A DNA stretch of 64,000 nt from Hyphomicrobiales bacterium (GTDB lineage: Bacteria; Pseudomonadota; Alphaproteobacteria; Rhizobiales; Rhizobiaceae). A program made the position numbers and the translations under genes. The notes beneath the pieces were generated by a model. That model was given only the letters and a program-made list of their open reading frames with translations. It ran no database searches and was not told where the DNA came from. Below, one piece after another: positions 1 to 8,330 of the stretch (position 1 is the stretch's first letter; every line of letters begins with the position of its first letter). The stretch is from the NCBI GenBank assembly GCA_900473795.1, contig UCMT01000021.1, positions 1-64,000 of the forward strand, read 5' to 3'.

Positions 1-556
1 TCCGGTCCGCCTGACGTTCGCAGCCTCCTTGCCGAAGGCCACGAGGCTTCCCGTGGAGCGCCAGCCCTGCCTCGCCGCCAACGTCTTGCGGTGTATCCGT
101 GACAGGACGCCATGATGATGGCACAGGTTTTCGGGACGGGGATATGCGGGGAAAATTTTCCGGCGCGACCTTCACGCCGATGAAATAAAGGCCAGCTATT
201 TCCAATACATCGAACAGATTGTACAAACGTTCGGGTTTAAAAATTTCCCGACGCGCTGCTAGACCGAATCCGACACTACAGCGCCGCCTGTCCATTGTGA
301 CGTCCGCCGCAATACTTGAAACCGCCGCGCAATTTCATCCGTACATCGATTCCGGCCAGCTTTTTGCCAGCCACTCTTTCCGTTCCTCCGGTCGGAAAAA
401 CCGCGCCACTGCCGCGCCCATGATTTGATTTTATGCGCCGGACCGGCTTGCCGCCTGCGTCGCCCGACACAGGTAACAGCCATCCGGAAAACCTGAGACT
501 TCCACCCCCACGCCACCCGGCGCAGTTTACAACCGTAGAGAGAAGGAATCGCAGAC
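1..556. other. Stretch with no supported gene
   Basis: All frames here are short or broken. The first 100 bases read open on the plus strand to a TGA at 100-102, so they could be the tail of a gene that starts before the window, but the residues match no family I recognise. The last 20 bases contain the ribosome binding site of the hydrolase that follows. Confidence 0.4.
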
Positions 557-1381
557 ATGCCTACGATTACCACCAAGGACGGCACTGAAATCTTCTACAA
601 GGACTGGGGCACCGGCCAGCCGATCGTGTTTCATCACGGTTGGCCGCTGAGCGCCGACGACTGGGATAACCAGATGCTGTTTTTCCTTGGCAGGGGCTTT
701 CGGGTGATCGCGCACGACCGCCGCGGACACGGGCGCTCGACGCAGACATCGTCGGGCCACGAAATGGATACCTACGCGGCCGACGTCGCGGCGCTGGCCG
801 AAGCGCTCGACCTCAAAAATGCCTTCCATGTCGGCCATTCCACCGGCGGCGGCGAGGTCGTGCACTATGTGGCGCGGGCGAAACCGGGACGGGTCGGAAA
901 AGCCGTCATCGTCGGCGCCGTGCCGCCGGTGATGGTGAAATCGGACAAGAATCCGGGCGGTCTGCCGATCGATGTCTTCGACGGCCTGCGTAGCGCCCTG
1001 GTGGCAAATCGCGCCCAATTCTTCATCGACGTGCCGACCGGCCCGTTCTACGGCTTCAACCGGCCGGGCGCCGAGGTTTCCCAGGGGCTGATCGACAACT
1101 GGTGGCGTCAGGGCATGATGGGCGGCGCAAACGCCCACTACGAATGCATCAAGGCTTTCTCCGAAACCGACTTCACCGAGGATCTAAAGAAGATCGACGT
1201 TCCGGTGCTGGTGATGCACGGAACCGACGACCAGATCGTGCCCTATGCCGATTCCGCGCCGCTTGCCGTCAAGCTTTTGAGCAACGGCACCCTCAAGACC
1301 TATGAGGGACTTCCGCACGGCATGCTCTCGACGCATCCAGACGTGATCAATCCGGATATGCTGGCGTTTTTCAAGGGGTAG
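557..1381 (+). CDS. Alpha/beta hydrolase, non-heme chloroperoxidase type
   Basis: A 274-residue alpha/beta-hydrolase of the cofactor-free haloperoxidase/esterase group. The oxyanion region HHGWPLSADDW lies near residue 26. The nucleophile elbow GHSTGGGEV places Ser at about residue 95. The later acid and base motifs are GTDDQIVPY (Asp near 225) and GLPHGML (His near 253), so the triad looks complete. Length is normal for the family. The ATG follows AAGGA at a good spacing. It has no signal peptide, so it should be cytoplasmic. Family members hydrolyse esters or lactones and form peracids in vitro; the natural substrate cannot be inferred. It is monocistronic, followed by a palindromic repeat. 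Confidence 0.9.
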   Translation: MPTITTKDGTEIFYKDWGTGQPIVFHHGWPLSADDWDNQMLFFLGRGFRVIAHDRRGHGRSTQTSSGHEMDTYAADVAALAEALDLKNAFHVGHSTGGGEVVHYVARAKPGRVGKAVIVGAVPPVMVKSDKNPGGLPIDVFDGLRSALVANRAQFFIDVPTGPFYGFNRPGAEVSQGLIDNWWRQGMMGGANAHYECIKAFSETDFTEDLKKIDVPVLVMHGTDDQIVPYADSAPLAVKLLSNGTLKTYEGLPHGMLSTHPDVINPDMLAFFKG

Positions 1382-1427
1382 TTTGGGCCGAAGCGAGCGT
1401 CGCCCGAGCAGAGTGGTTGCCGGCTTG

Positions 1428-1540
1428 CCCCTCACCCTAGCCCTCTCCCCGCAGGCGGGGAGAGGGGACGACGGAGCTTGCCGCTTGTCCCTTCTCCCCG
1501 TCAAAACGGGGAGAAGGTGCCCGACAGGGCGGATGAGGGG
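1428..1540. repeat. Three-arm palindromic intergenic repeat (RIME-like)
   Basis: Two perfect 12-bp hairpins (1441-1452 with 1455-1466, and 1490-1501 with 1506-1517) are enclosed by a near-perfect outer inverted repeat (1428-1437 with 1531-1540). This cloverleaf of CCCTCTCCCC-type arms is typical of Rhizobium intergenic mosaic elements. It lies between the hydrolase and the convergent 58-residue gene. Confidence 0.75.
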
Positions 1541-1562
1541 CAGTCTGGCGCACCAAACACCA

Positions 1563-1592
1563 AAAACCCGGCTGCAGGGACAGCCGGGTTTT
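1563..1592 (-). terminator. Intrinsic terminator of the small secreted protein gene
   Basis: A 12-bp stem (1563-1574 with 1581-1592) with a 6-nt loop. The A-run on its left becomes the U-run of a leftward transcript, so it ends the minus-strand gene just upstream. Its T-rich right side could also stop transcripts arriving from the hydrolase. Confidence 0.8.
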
Positions 1593-1619
1593 CAGGGAGG
1601 AAGCCAGAAACAGCGGCGC

Positions 1620-1796
1620 TTATTCGCAGACGCGGATCTTCTTGATGATGACGTTGCCGTAATAGTCGTAGGTCTTGACCTTCTTGATGAAGCAATAGGG
1701 CTGGCAATCATCGCTGTAGTAGCCGGCCTGCGACGGGGCGGCGAAGGAAACAGCAGTGATGGCAGCGACAGCGGCGGTCAAAACGAACTTGCGCAT
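1620..1796 (-). CDS. Small secreted protein, 58 residues
   Basis: An ORF of 58 codons with strong support: AAGGAG seven to eight bases before the ATG and a clear terminator right after the stop. The N-terminus (MRKFVLTAAVAAITAV) is a typical Sec signal peptide, with likely cleavage after SQA near residue 24. The mature part is about 34 residues, Tyr- and Lys-rich, with three cysteines (near 31, 35 and 57), so a disulfide is possible. I recognise no named domain. It is probably a periplasmic or secreted small protein. Function is unknown. Confidence 0.75.
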   Translation of the reverse strand: MRKFVLTAAVAAITAVSFAAPSQAGYYSDDCQPYCFIKKVKTYDYYGNVIIKKIRVCE

Positions 1797-1821
1797 GCGG
1801 GTCTCTCCTTGAGATCTTGTT

Positions 1822-1842
1822 TGGATGAGCCTCCCTCATCCA
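1822..1842. repeat. 8-bp hairpin in the 5' region of the small secreted protein gene
   Basis: TGGATGAG (1822-1829) pairs perfectly with CTCATCCA (1835-1842). The 5-nt loop reads GGAGG on the minus-strand transcript and CCTCC on the plus strand. It lies about 26 bases upstream of the minus-strand start codon at 1796, so it would sit in that mRNA leader. Confidence 0.5.
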
Positions 1843-1907
1843 GTGACCCGACTATTCCATGCCCCAGGCTGGCGCGCTGTTCCGGATGGAACAGGGGTCG
1901 CTAAATT

Positions 1908-1991
1908 TCAGGATCTGGATTTTCCAGCAAAGAGAAGCATGCTCAGCGTTGTCCGCAGGATCGCGGCAACGGAGCGGATGAATTTGCGCAT
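1908..1991 (-). CDS. Candidate 27-residue peptide
   Basis: A short ORF starting MRKFIRSVAAILR and ending with a basic tail. GGAAGGA lies six bases before the ATG. The sequence is a hydrophobic helix with basic ends, so a membrane-associated small peptide is possible. It lies between leuB and the 58-residue secreted protein, on the same strand as the latter. Only the ribosome binding site and the composition support it. Confidence 0.3.
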   Translation of the reverse strand: MRKFIRSVAAILRTTLSMLLFAGKSRS

Positions 1992-2174
1992 GGATCCTTC
2001 CATCGGCTGAACCGGGCATGCCAAGCCAGAATCCCACGCTCCGGCCGGCGTACCTGTTCCGGCAGGAACTGCGCGAACAATTCTTTCCTGAACCGCATTT
2101 TCCTTGAACGGAAGTTGCGTTAAGAACGCGCCAACATCTGACAAGCCCACCCTTCGACTTAAAAGGAATGCCCC

Positions 2175-3287
2175 ATGACAGCGCGCAATCTTTTCCTTCT
2201 GCCCGGCGACGGCATCGGCCCGGAAGCCATGGCGGAAGTCCGCAAAATCATCGCCTATATGAACGCCGAGATGGCGGGCGGCTTCACGACGGACGAAGGT
2301 CTTGTCGGCGGCAACGCCTACGACGCCCATGGCGCGGCGATTTCGGACGCGGACATGGCAAAGGCGATGGCGGCGGACGCCGTTCTGTTCGGCGCCGTCG
2401 GCGGCCCGAAATGGGATGACGTTCCTTACGAAGTGCGCCCGGAAGCCGGCCTTTTGCGCCTGCGCAAGGATATGGAACTGTTTGCCAACCTGCGCCCGGC
2501 GATCTGCTATCCGGCGCTCGCCAATGCTTCCTCGCTGAAGGCCGAACTCGTCGAGGGCCTCGACATCCTGATCGTGCGCGAACTGACCGGCGGCGTCTAT
2601 TTCGGTGAGCCGAAGGAGATCATCGACCTCGGCAACGGCCAGAAGCGCGGCATCGACACGCAGGTCTATGACACCTACGAGATCGAGCGGATCGCCGGCG
2701 TCGCCTTCGAACTGGCGCGCACGCGGCAGAACCGCGTCTGCTCGATGGAGAAGCGCAACGTCATGAAGTCGGGCGTGCTCTGGAACCAGGTGGTGACGGC
2801 GACGCACAAGGCGAAATATTCCGACGTACAGCTGGAGCACATGCTGGCCGATGCCGGCGGCATGCAGCTCGTGCGTGCGCCGAAGCAGTTCGACGTGATC
2901 GTCACCGACAACCTGTTCGGCGACATGCTGTCGGACGTTGCCGCCATGCTGACCGGCTCGCTCGGCATGCTGCCGTCGGCTTCGCTCGGCGCCCCGGATG
3001 CCAAGACCGGCAAGCGCAAGGCGCTCTACGAGCCGGTACACGGCTCGGCGCCGGACATTGCCGGCAAGGGCATCGCCAACCCGATCGCCATGATCGCCTC
3101 CTTTGCCATGTGCCTGCGCTACTCCTTCAACCTCGTAAAGGAAGCCGACAACCTAGAGAAGGCCATCGCCAACGTGCTCGACAAGGGCATCCGCACCGGC
3201 GACATCATGGCCGAGGGCGCCCGCAAAGTCGGCACCGCCGAGATGGGCGACGCGATCCTCACCGAGTTCAAGGCGCTTTCGGCGTAA
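2175..3287 (+). CDS. leuB: 3-isopropylmalate dehydrogenase
   Basis: LeuB oxidises and decarboxylates (2R,3S)-3-isopropylmalate with NAD in leucine biosynthesis, in the cytoplasm. The 370 residues match the family length. Visible motifs are the N-terminal [12 protein letters not shown], the substrate-binding [12 protein letters not shown] region, and the C-terminal metal/NAD segment [15 protein letters not shown]. The last of these continues to [12 protein letters not shown] and the NAD-binding [14 protein letters not shown]. The ATG has AAAGGA upstream. It stands alone here; other leu genes are not in the window. A palindromic repeat follows. Confidence 0.97.
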   Translation: MTARNLFLLPGDGIGPEAMAEVRKIIAYMNAEMAGGFTTDEGLVGGNAYDAHGAAISDADMAKAMAADAVLFGAVGGPKWDDVPYEVRPEAGLLRLRKDMELFANLRPAICYPALANASSLKAELVEGLDILIVRELTGGVYFGEPKEIIDLGNGQKRGIDTQVYDTYEIERIAGVAFELARTRQNRVCSMEKRNVMKSGVLWNQVVTATHKAKYSDVQLEHMLADAGGMQLVRAPKQFDVIVTDNLFGDMLSDVAAMLTGSLGMLPSASLGAPDAKTGKRKALYEPVHGSAPDIAGKGIANPIAMIASFAMCLRYSFNLVKEADNLEKAIANVLDKGIRTGDIMAEGARKVGTAEMGDAILTEFKALSA

Positions 3288-3301
3288 GTCGCGCGTTCTT
3301 T

Positions 3302-3395
3302 CCCTCCCCCTTGTGGGGAGGGTGGCCCGCAGGGCCGGGAGGGGTTTCTCTTAGACCTCATGCCCCTCCCCAACCCCTCCCCACAAGGGGGAGGG
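3302..3395. repeat. Palindromic repeat with perfect 21-bp arms
   Basis: The arm 3302-3322 is an exact inverted copy of 3375-3395 (CCCTCCCCCTTGTGGGGAGG core). About 52 bp of GC-rich sequence with smaller inverted repeats lies between. It could fold as a long hairpin after leuB and act as a transcript end or mRNA-stabilising structure. The style matches rhizobial intergenic repeats. Confidence 0.75.
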
Positions 3396-3477
3396 GCTTA
3401 ACCGCGCGCCAGTGGCTGCCATATCCCGTCATGGCATTTTTCGAACGCACCATTGAAATCGCTGTTTTTATCGACAC

Positions 3478-4182
3478 ATGGAAGAGAATAAACCGAACGG
3501 GCCTTTCATGAACCGACCGCTTTCCTCCACCGGCTGGCTTTTGCTGGCAACCATCGTCCTGGTCGCCGCACTGCTGCCCTTCGACGGGCTTGTCTCCCAA
3601 AGCGCGCAGGCCCTGCCGCCCGCGATTGTCGCCTTCAATGAGCGGATCACCGATTTCGGCACGTTCGCCTGGATGATCTACGGTTCCGGCTCGATCACGA
3701 TCGTCGCCTATATCCTGCACCGGGTTTCTCGCAGCGCCGGGTTCTCCTCGAAGACGAAGACCGCGTGGCGACTGGCGCTGTATTTCCTCGTGACGATCGG
3801 CAGCGCCAGCGCGCTGGTTCACCTGCTCAAACTCGTCATCGGCCGGGCGCGGCCGGAGCTTTTCCTGGAATACGGCGCCCATAGCCTGACGCCCTTTGCC
3901 AATGAATGGCTGTTCGAAAGCTTTCCCTCCGGCCATTCGGCGGCGGTCGGTTCGTTCTTCGGCGCCTTTGCCATGCTGGCGCCGCGCCTGCGCATCCTCT
4001 TTGCGCTCGGCGCATTGACGATCGGCATCACCCGTGTGGTCGTCGGCGCCCATTATCCGAGCGACGTGGCGGCCGGGCTGCTGCTGGGTCTCTGGGTCGC
4101 GCTGATGACCGCCTTCATTTTTGCGCAGAGAAACTGGCTGTTCCGCCTGGATGAGCAGGGCTGGCCGCGGCCGAAGGGGTAA
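3478..4182 (+). CDS. PAP2-superfamily membrane phosphatase
   Basis: A 234-residue type-2 phosphatidic acid phosphatase family protein. The three active-site motifs are present: KLVIGRARPE, FPSGHSAAVGS and TRVVVGAHYPSDV, which give the catalytic Lys-Arg-Pro, Ser-Gly-His and Arg-His-Asp sets. About six hydrophobic segments make it an inner-membrane enzyme that should dephosphorylate lipid phosphates such as phosphatidate, undecaprenyl pyrophosphate or lipid A precursors. The substrate cannot be decided. The ATG at 3478 has no clear ribosome binding site, and the Met at 3508 is an alternative start. Confidence 0.88.
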   Translation: MEENKPNGPFMNRPLSSTGWLLLATIVLVAALLPFDGLVSQSAQALPPAIVAFNERITDFGTFAWMIYGSGSITIVAYILHRVSRSAGFSSKTKTAWRLALYFLVTIGSASALVHLLKLVIGRARPELFLEYGAHSLTPFANEWLFESFPSGHSAAVGSFFGAFAMLAPRLRILFALGALTIGITRVVVGAHYPSDVAAGLLLGLWVALMTAFIFAQRNWLFRLDEQGWPRPKG

Positions 4183-4218
4183 CGGCTTTTCCGTTCCGGT
4201 GGCAACCGATCCGGCATG

Positions 4219-4246
4219 AAAAAACCCGGCACAGGGGAGTGCCGGG
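4219..4246 (-). terminator. Intrinsic terminator of the MHS transporter gene
   Basis: An 8-bp stem CCCGGCAC/GTGCCGGG (4225-4232 with 4239-4246). It is followed, in the leftward direction, by six T residues (the A-run 4219-4224). It sits 25 bases after the transporter stop codon. Confidence 0.85.
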
Positions 4247-4271
4247 CTGAGTTGGCGGGGGAAAGTGTGGA

Positions 4272-6158
4272 TTAGTTCATCGCGTGGATGTCGCGATCCT
4301 TCGTCTCGGGCAGGAAGAGCATGCCGATCACCAGCGTGATGCCGGCAAACACGATCGGGTACCAGAGACCGTAGTAGATATCGCCCTGGGCAGCGCTCAT
4401 CGCAAAGGCCGTTGCCGGCAGCAGACCGCCGAACCAGCCGTTGCCGATATGGTAGGGCAGGGACATGCCGGTATAGCGGATACGGGTCGGGAAGAGTTCG
4501 ACCAGGAGTGCGGCGATCGGGCCGTAGACCATCGTCACATAGATGACGAGTACGGTCAGAACCGCGATGATGACAATCCAGTTGACCCGTGCCGGATCGG
4601 CGACCATGGCGAAGGTACCGCCCTTGGCGACCGTATAGACCGGCATGTCGGTGACGCCGGCGGCTTCTTCGGCCGTCAGGAGCTTGGCGGCGACCATCTG
4701 CTCGCCGGTCATCGTCGCCTTCTCGCCGCCGCGAACGGCTGCGGCATCGAGCGCCAGCTCCGGATTGGCGGCAACGAAGCCGTCAAGCTTGCTTTCCGGA
4801 ACCTTGGCAGCGGCACGAACCAGCGGATAGCCGCTCGTCTGCAGCGCCATGTTGATCTGCTTTTCGAAGGCAGCGCCTGTGGCCTTGGCCTTGTCGCCAG
4901 CCGCGATTGCGTCATAGCCGACGATGGTTGCGTCGCCGATCTTGACCGTCGCAGCCGAGCCGGCAGGACCGGCAACGACGTCATAGGGTACGGAATTGCG
5001 CGTCAGGAACGAGGTCGCGATATCGCAGGATGTCGTGAACTTCGCCGTGCCGGTCGGGTTGAACTGGAATTTGCAGTCGCCCGGAGCGGCGGTAACGGTC
5101 GCCCGGATGGTTTCCTGTGCTTCGGCCAGCGCCGGATTGCCGGCCCAGGTCAGCGTCTTGAACAACGGGAAATAGGTGACCATGGCGAGCAGCAGGCCGG
5201 CCATGATGATCGGCTTGCGGCCGATCTTGTCGGAGAGCCAGCCGAAGAAGACGAAGAAGCCGGTACCGATGAGCAGCGAGCAGGCGACCATGATGTTTGC
5301 CGACTGGCCATCCACTTTCAGGATGTTCTGCAGGAAGAACAGCGCGTAGAACTGGCCGGAATACCACACGACGGCCTGGCCGACGACGGCACCGAACAGC
5401 GCGAGAAGCGCAATCTTGGCGTTTTTCCACTGGCCGAAGGCTTCCGTCAGCGGCGCCTTGGAGCCCTTACCTTCTTCCTTCATCTTCTTGAAGGCAGGCG
5501 ATTCGTTCATCTTCAGACGAATCCAGACGGAGACGCCGAGCAGGATGCAGGAGAGCAGGAACGGAATGCGCCATCCCCAGGCTGCGAAGGCTTCCTTGCC
5601 GAGCAGCAGCTGCACCGAGACGATGACCACCAGCGACAGGAACAGCCCGAGCGTCGCCGTCGTCTGAATCCACGAGGTGAAGTAACCGCGTTTGCCCTGC
5701 GGCGCGTGTTCGGCGACATAGGTCGCGGCACCGCCATATTCACCGCCGAGCGCCAGGCCCTGCAGCATGCGCAGCGCGATCAGCAGGATCGGAGCGGCGA
5801 TGCCGATCGAGGCGGCACCGGGCAGGATGCCGACGAGGAAGGTCGACAGACCCATGATGACGATGGTGACGAGGAAGGTGTATTTGCGCCCGACGAGATC
5901 GCCGAGGCGGCCGAACACCAAGGCCCCGAACGGACGCACCAGGAAGCCCGCCGCAAAGGCGAGCAGCGCGAAGATGTTGCGGGTGGTTTCAGGATACTGC
6001 GAAAAGAAGGTCGCGCCGATGTAGACGGCCAGCGAACCGTAGAGATAAAAATCGTACCACTCGAAGATCGTGCCGAGCGAAGAGGCGAAGATCACCTTCT
6101 TCTGCTCGCCTGTCATGGGGCCGGCCTTTTCACCGCCCATCGTTGCGACATTTGCCAT
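4272..6158 (-). CDS. MHS-family MFS transporter with large extra domain
   Basis: A major-facilitator protein of the metabolite:H+ symporter family (ProP/ShiA/KgtP group). The signature SSLGTIFEWYDFYLYG is in TM1, RPFGALVFGRLGDLVGRKYTF in loop 2-3, and WLSDKIGRKP in loop 8-9. The start is the internal ATG at 6158, preceded by GGAGG, giving 628 residues. A normal MHS protein is about 430-460 residues. The excess is one hydrophilic segment, about residues 342-524, with two cysteines. It lies where the loop between TM9 and TM10 should be and probably faces the periplasm. The substrate is likely a carboxylate, betaine or amino acid, but this is not determinable here. It is a single-gene unit with its own terminator. 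Confidence 0.88.
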   Translation of the reverse strand: MANVATMGGEKAGPMTGEQKKVIFASSLGTIFEWYDFYLYGSLAVYIGATFFSQYPETTRNIFALLAFAAGFLVRPFGALVFGRLGDLVGRKYTFLVTIVIMGLSTFLVGILPGAASIGIAAPILLIALRMLQGLALGGEYGGAATYVAEHAPQGKRGYFTSWIQTTATLGLFLSLVVIVSVQLLLGKEAFAAWGWRIPFLLSCILLGVSVWIRLKMNESPAFKKMKEEGKGSKAPLTEAFGQWKNAKIALLALFGAVVGQAVVWYSGQFYALFFLQNILKVDGQSANIMVACSLLIGTGFFVFFGWLSDKIGRKPIIMAGLLLAMVTYFPLFKTLTWAGNPALAEAQETIRATVTAAPGDCKFQFNPTGTAKFTTSCDIATSFLTRNSVPYDVVAGPAGSAATVKIGDATIVGYDAIAAGDKAKATGAAFEKQINMALQTSGYPLVRAAAKVPESKLDGFVAANPELALDAAAVRGGEKATMTGEQMVAAKLLTAEEAAGVTDMPVYTVAKGGTFAMVADPARVNWIVIIAVLTVLVIYVTMVYGPIAALLVELFPTRIRYTGMSLPYHIGNGWFGGLLPATAFAMSAAQGDIYYGLWYPIVFAGITLVIGMLFLPETKDRDIHAMN

Positions 6159-6323
6159 TTCGTTTGTCCTCCACTCAAAAACGGCTGCGCATCCCCTGAA
6201 GCCTCCGAATCCTCCCTGATTCCGAGGCGGAACACGCCATGACGACAAAATGGCAGAAAACCCCTGCAGGCGGCAGGGATGCTTTGGGATTATGACTTTA
6301 GTCGAATGCCGTCCGACGCGGCC

Positions 6324-7639
6324 TCAGGCCCGCAGCGCAGAGGCGGGCGACTGCCGGTAAGCGAGGAGGGCCGGGACGAGCGCGAGGCCCGCAGCAAAAA
6401 GCGTGATTGCGGCCACGCTTGCCAGATCTTCCCGGGCAAAACCGACCGGCAGAGCGACACCGCTTTCACCGGAGAAAAGCCCGGAGAGGATTCTGGCCGC
6501 GCCGTAACCGATGGCGAAGCCCAGGAGGATGCCCGCGGCGAACAGCACGAACAGCTCGAGCCAGACGATCACAAGAACCGCCGATTGCGGCGCACCAAAG
6601 GCGCGGAGCGCACCGATCTGGCGGCGGCGCTGGCCGATATGGATGACGGTGACCAGCAGCACGGCGGCGGCGACAAGAATCTGCGCGCCGACCGCGACGG
6701 CTGACAGAACACGTTTGGCATCGCCAAGCGTCGCGTAGAGATTGGTCAGCACCTCGCCGGGAAAAACGGCGAGCGTGCCGTTGCCGCGATAGTCCTGGCG
6801 CAGCTTGTAGGCGTCGGCGATCGTCTTGGGCTTGACCAGAATGGCTGGAAGCCCAGGCGCTTCGGCTGTCCATGCTTCGTCGAAGGGAGCTGCAGGATCA
6901 ATATGCGCGTGCTCGTGCGCATGCGGCTCATGGCCGCCCGCAACCTCTTCCGCCTGCTCGTGGGCGTGACCCGCTTCATCCGGGTGTGCGCCTTCCGGCT
7001 CGGCGACATGCTTTTTTTCCGCATCCTCATGCGTATGTTCGCCCATTCCATGCAGGCTCCAGACGGACTGGATGGGTACGAGGATCGCCCGGTCCCAGGA
7101 GGTGCCGGTCGGCGCCATCCGGCCGATGATGCGATAGGCGAGCTCCGTATGGGTTTCCCCGCCGAGTTCTGCAAGGCCATGCGTGGGCTTCACCCCGTAG
7201 CCGAGCGGCAGTTTCACGGCAGAACCGACGACGGCTTCACCGGCACTCGCAAAGACCCGCCCTTCCGCCAGGGCCGAGAGATTGCCGGCAAGCGCCGAGG
7301 ACGTGCCGACGATCGGATAGCCGGAGAAGGAATCTCCGAAACCGACCGGTGCCGCCCAGGAGACACGCGGATCGGCGGAAAGTTCGACAACACATTGCCC
7401 GGCATCAGCGGCAGCGGCGAAGGTTGAAGGAAGACCGAGGAGAGCAGCAGTTGCGTCTCGCTGCCGGGCGCGCCGACAACCAGATCGAACGTGTCGGCGG
7501 CTCGGGCGCTGCCGAGCCGGAGAGCCCGTTCCTGCAGCGTCACGGCGACGCCGAGCGCCGTGGCAAACGCGATCAGGAGCAAAATGACGATCGAACCGGC
7601 CCAGAGGCGGCGAAGATCGGCGAGAATGAAGCCGGTCAT
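6324..7639 (-). pseudogene. FtsX/MacB-type ABC permease with His-rich loop, frameshifted
   Basis: The first part (7639 down to about 7391) gives the N-terminal TM helix and the start of the periplasmic domain of a FtsX-like permease. The next part (to 6324) continues the domain in another frame and ends with three TM helices. Reading across, PLMPGN should be followed by VVELSADPRVSWAAP, which fits the loss of one base near 7390-7394. It is either a real broken gene or a sequencing error. The periplasmic domain contains about 12 His in roughly 52 residues (around 6899-7055), suggesting metal binding. It overlaps the ATPase gene by 4 bases. Known relatives include zinc-responsive MacB-like systems. 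Confidence 0.7.
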
Positions 7640-8325
7640 GCCGCTTTCTCCCGGCGCAGAAGATCGGCTGTCACTCTCCCGCCCGCAAGGGTGATGCAGC
7701 GATCGAGACGGCCGGTCAGCCGCGGATCATGGGAAATGACGATCAGCGTGCTGTCATTGCTGACAGAAAGATCGATCAGAAGGCGCGCGACCGCATCGCC
7801 GCTTTCGCTGTCAAGGCTTGCCGTCGGTTCGTCGGCGACCAGCACTCCCGGCTTGCGCAGCAGCGCGCGGGCAATCGCCACGCGCTGCATCTCGCCGCGC
7901 GACATGGTCTCGATTTTCTGGTCCGCGCGGCAAAGCCCGACGGCATAGAGGAGCATCATCGCCCGATCCGTGTCACCCGGCTTCACGGCGCGTGACAGGC
8001 GGGCGGGAAGCAGGATGTTGTCGACGGCGCTCAAGCCCGGGAACAGATGGAAGTCCTGCATGACGATGCCGACATGGGCGCCACGCCAGCGATCGCGATT
8101 TCGCTCGGACAATGTCACGATGTCGGTTTCACCCCAGGTGATCGAACCGGCACGCACCCGTTCCAGCCCGGTGATGACATTGACCAGCGTGCTTTTTCCC
8201 GAACCGGACGCGCCGGTGACTGCCACCCGGCTCCCGGCGGCGATGGAAAGGCTCGGAATATCGAGGACGGCAGCCGACAGGCCGGGATAGGAAACGGAAA
8301 TCGTGTTGAGCTCGAGCGCCAGCAT
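7636..8325 (-). CDS. ABC transporter ATP-binding protein, LolD/MacB type
   Basis: A 229-residue nucleotide-binding subunit. It has Walker A (GASGSGKSTLVN near residue 39), the signature TMSRGEMQRVAIARAL, Walker B VLVADEPTASLD and the H-loop VISHDPRL. It belongs to the family that powers FtsX-like permeases (LolD, MacB, FtsE), which do not import substrate through a channel but move envelope components mechanically. It overlaps the permease start by 4 bases and is 5 bases after the upstream gene's stop, so the three genes are one operon. In a leftward transcript it is the middle gene. Confidence 0.92.
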   Translation of the reverse strand: MLALELNTISVSYPGLSAAVLDIPSLSIAAGSRVAVTGASGSGKSTLVNVITGLERVRAGSITWGETDIVTLSERNRDRWRGAHVGIVMQDFHLFPGLSAVDNILLPARLSRAVKPGDTDRAMMLLYAVGLCRADQKIETMSRGEMQRVAIARALLRKPGVLVADEPTASLDSESGDAVARLLIDLSVSNDSTLIVISHDPRLTGRLDRCITLAGGRVTADLLRREKAA

Positions 8326-8330
8326 CGGGG

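Noticed and set aside
4284..6242. 652-codon open frame opposite the MHS transporter
   Set aside because: Very rich in Arg, Asp and Gly with no domain, exactly antisense to a gene with clear family motifs. Such shadows are normal in high-GC DNA.
7748..7770. CTGTCATTGCTGACAG inside the ABC ATPase gene as a PHO box
   Set aside because: It is a palindrome, not a direct repeat with an 11-base period, and it lies within coding sequence.
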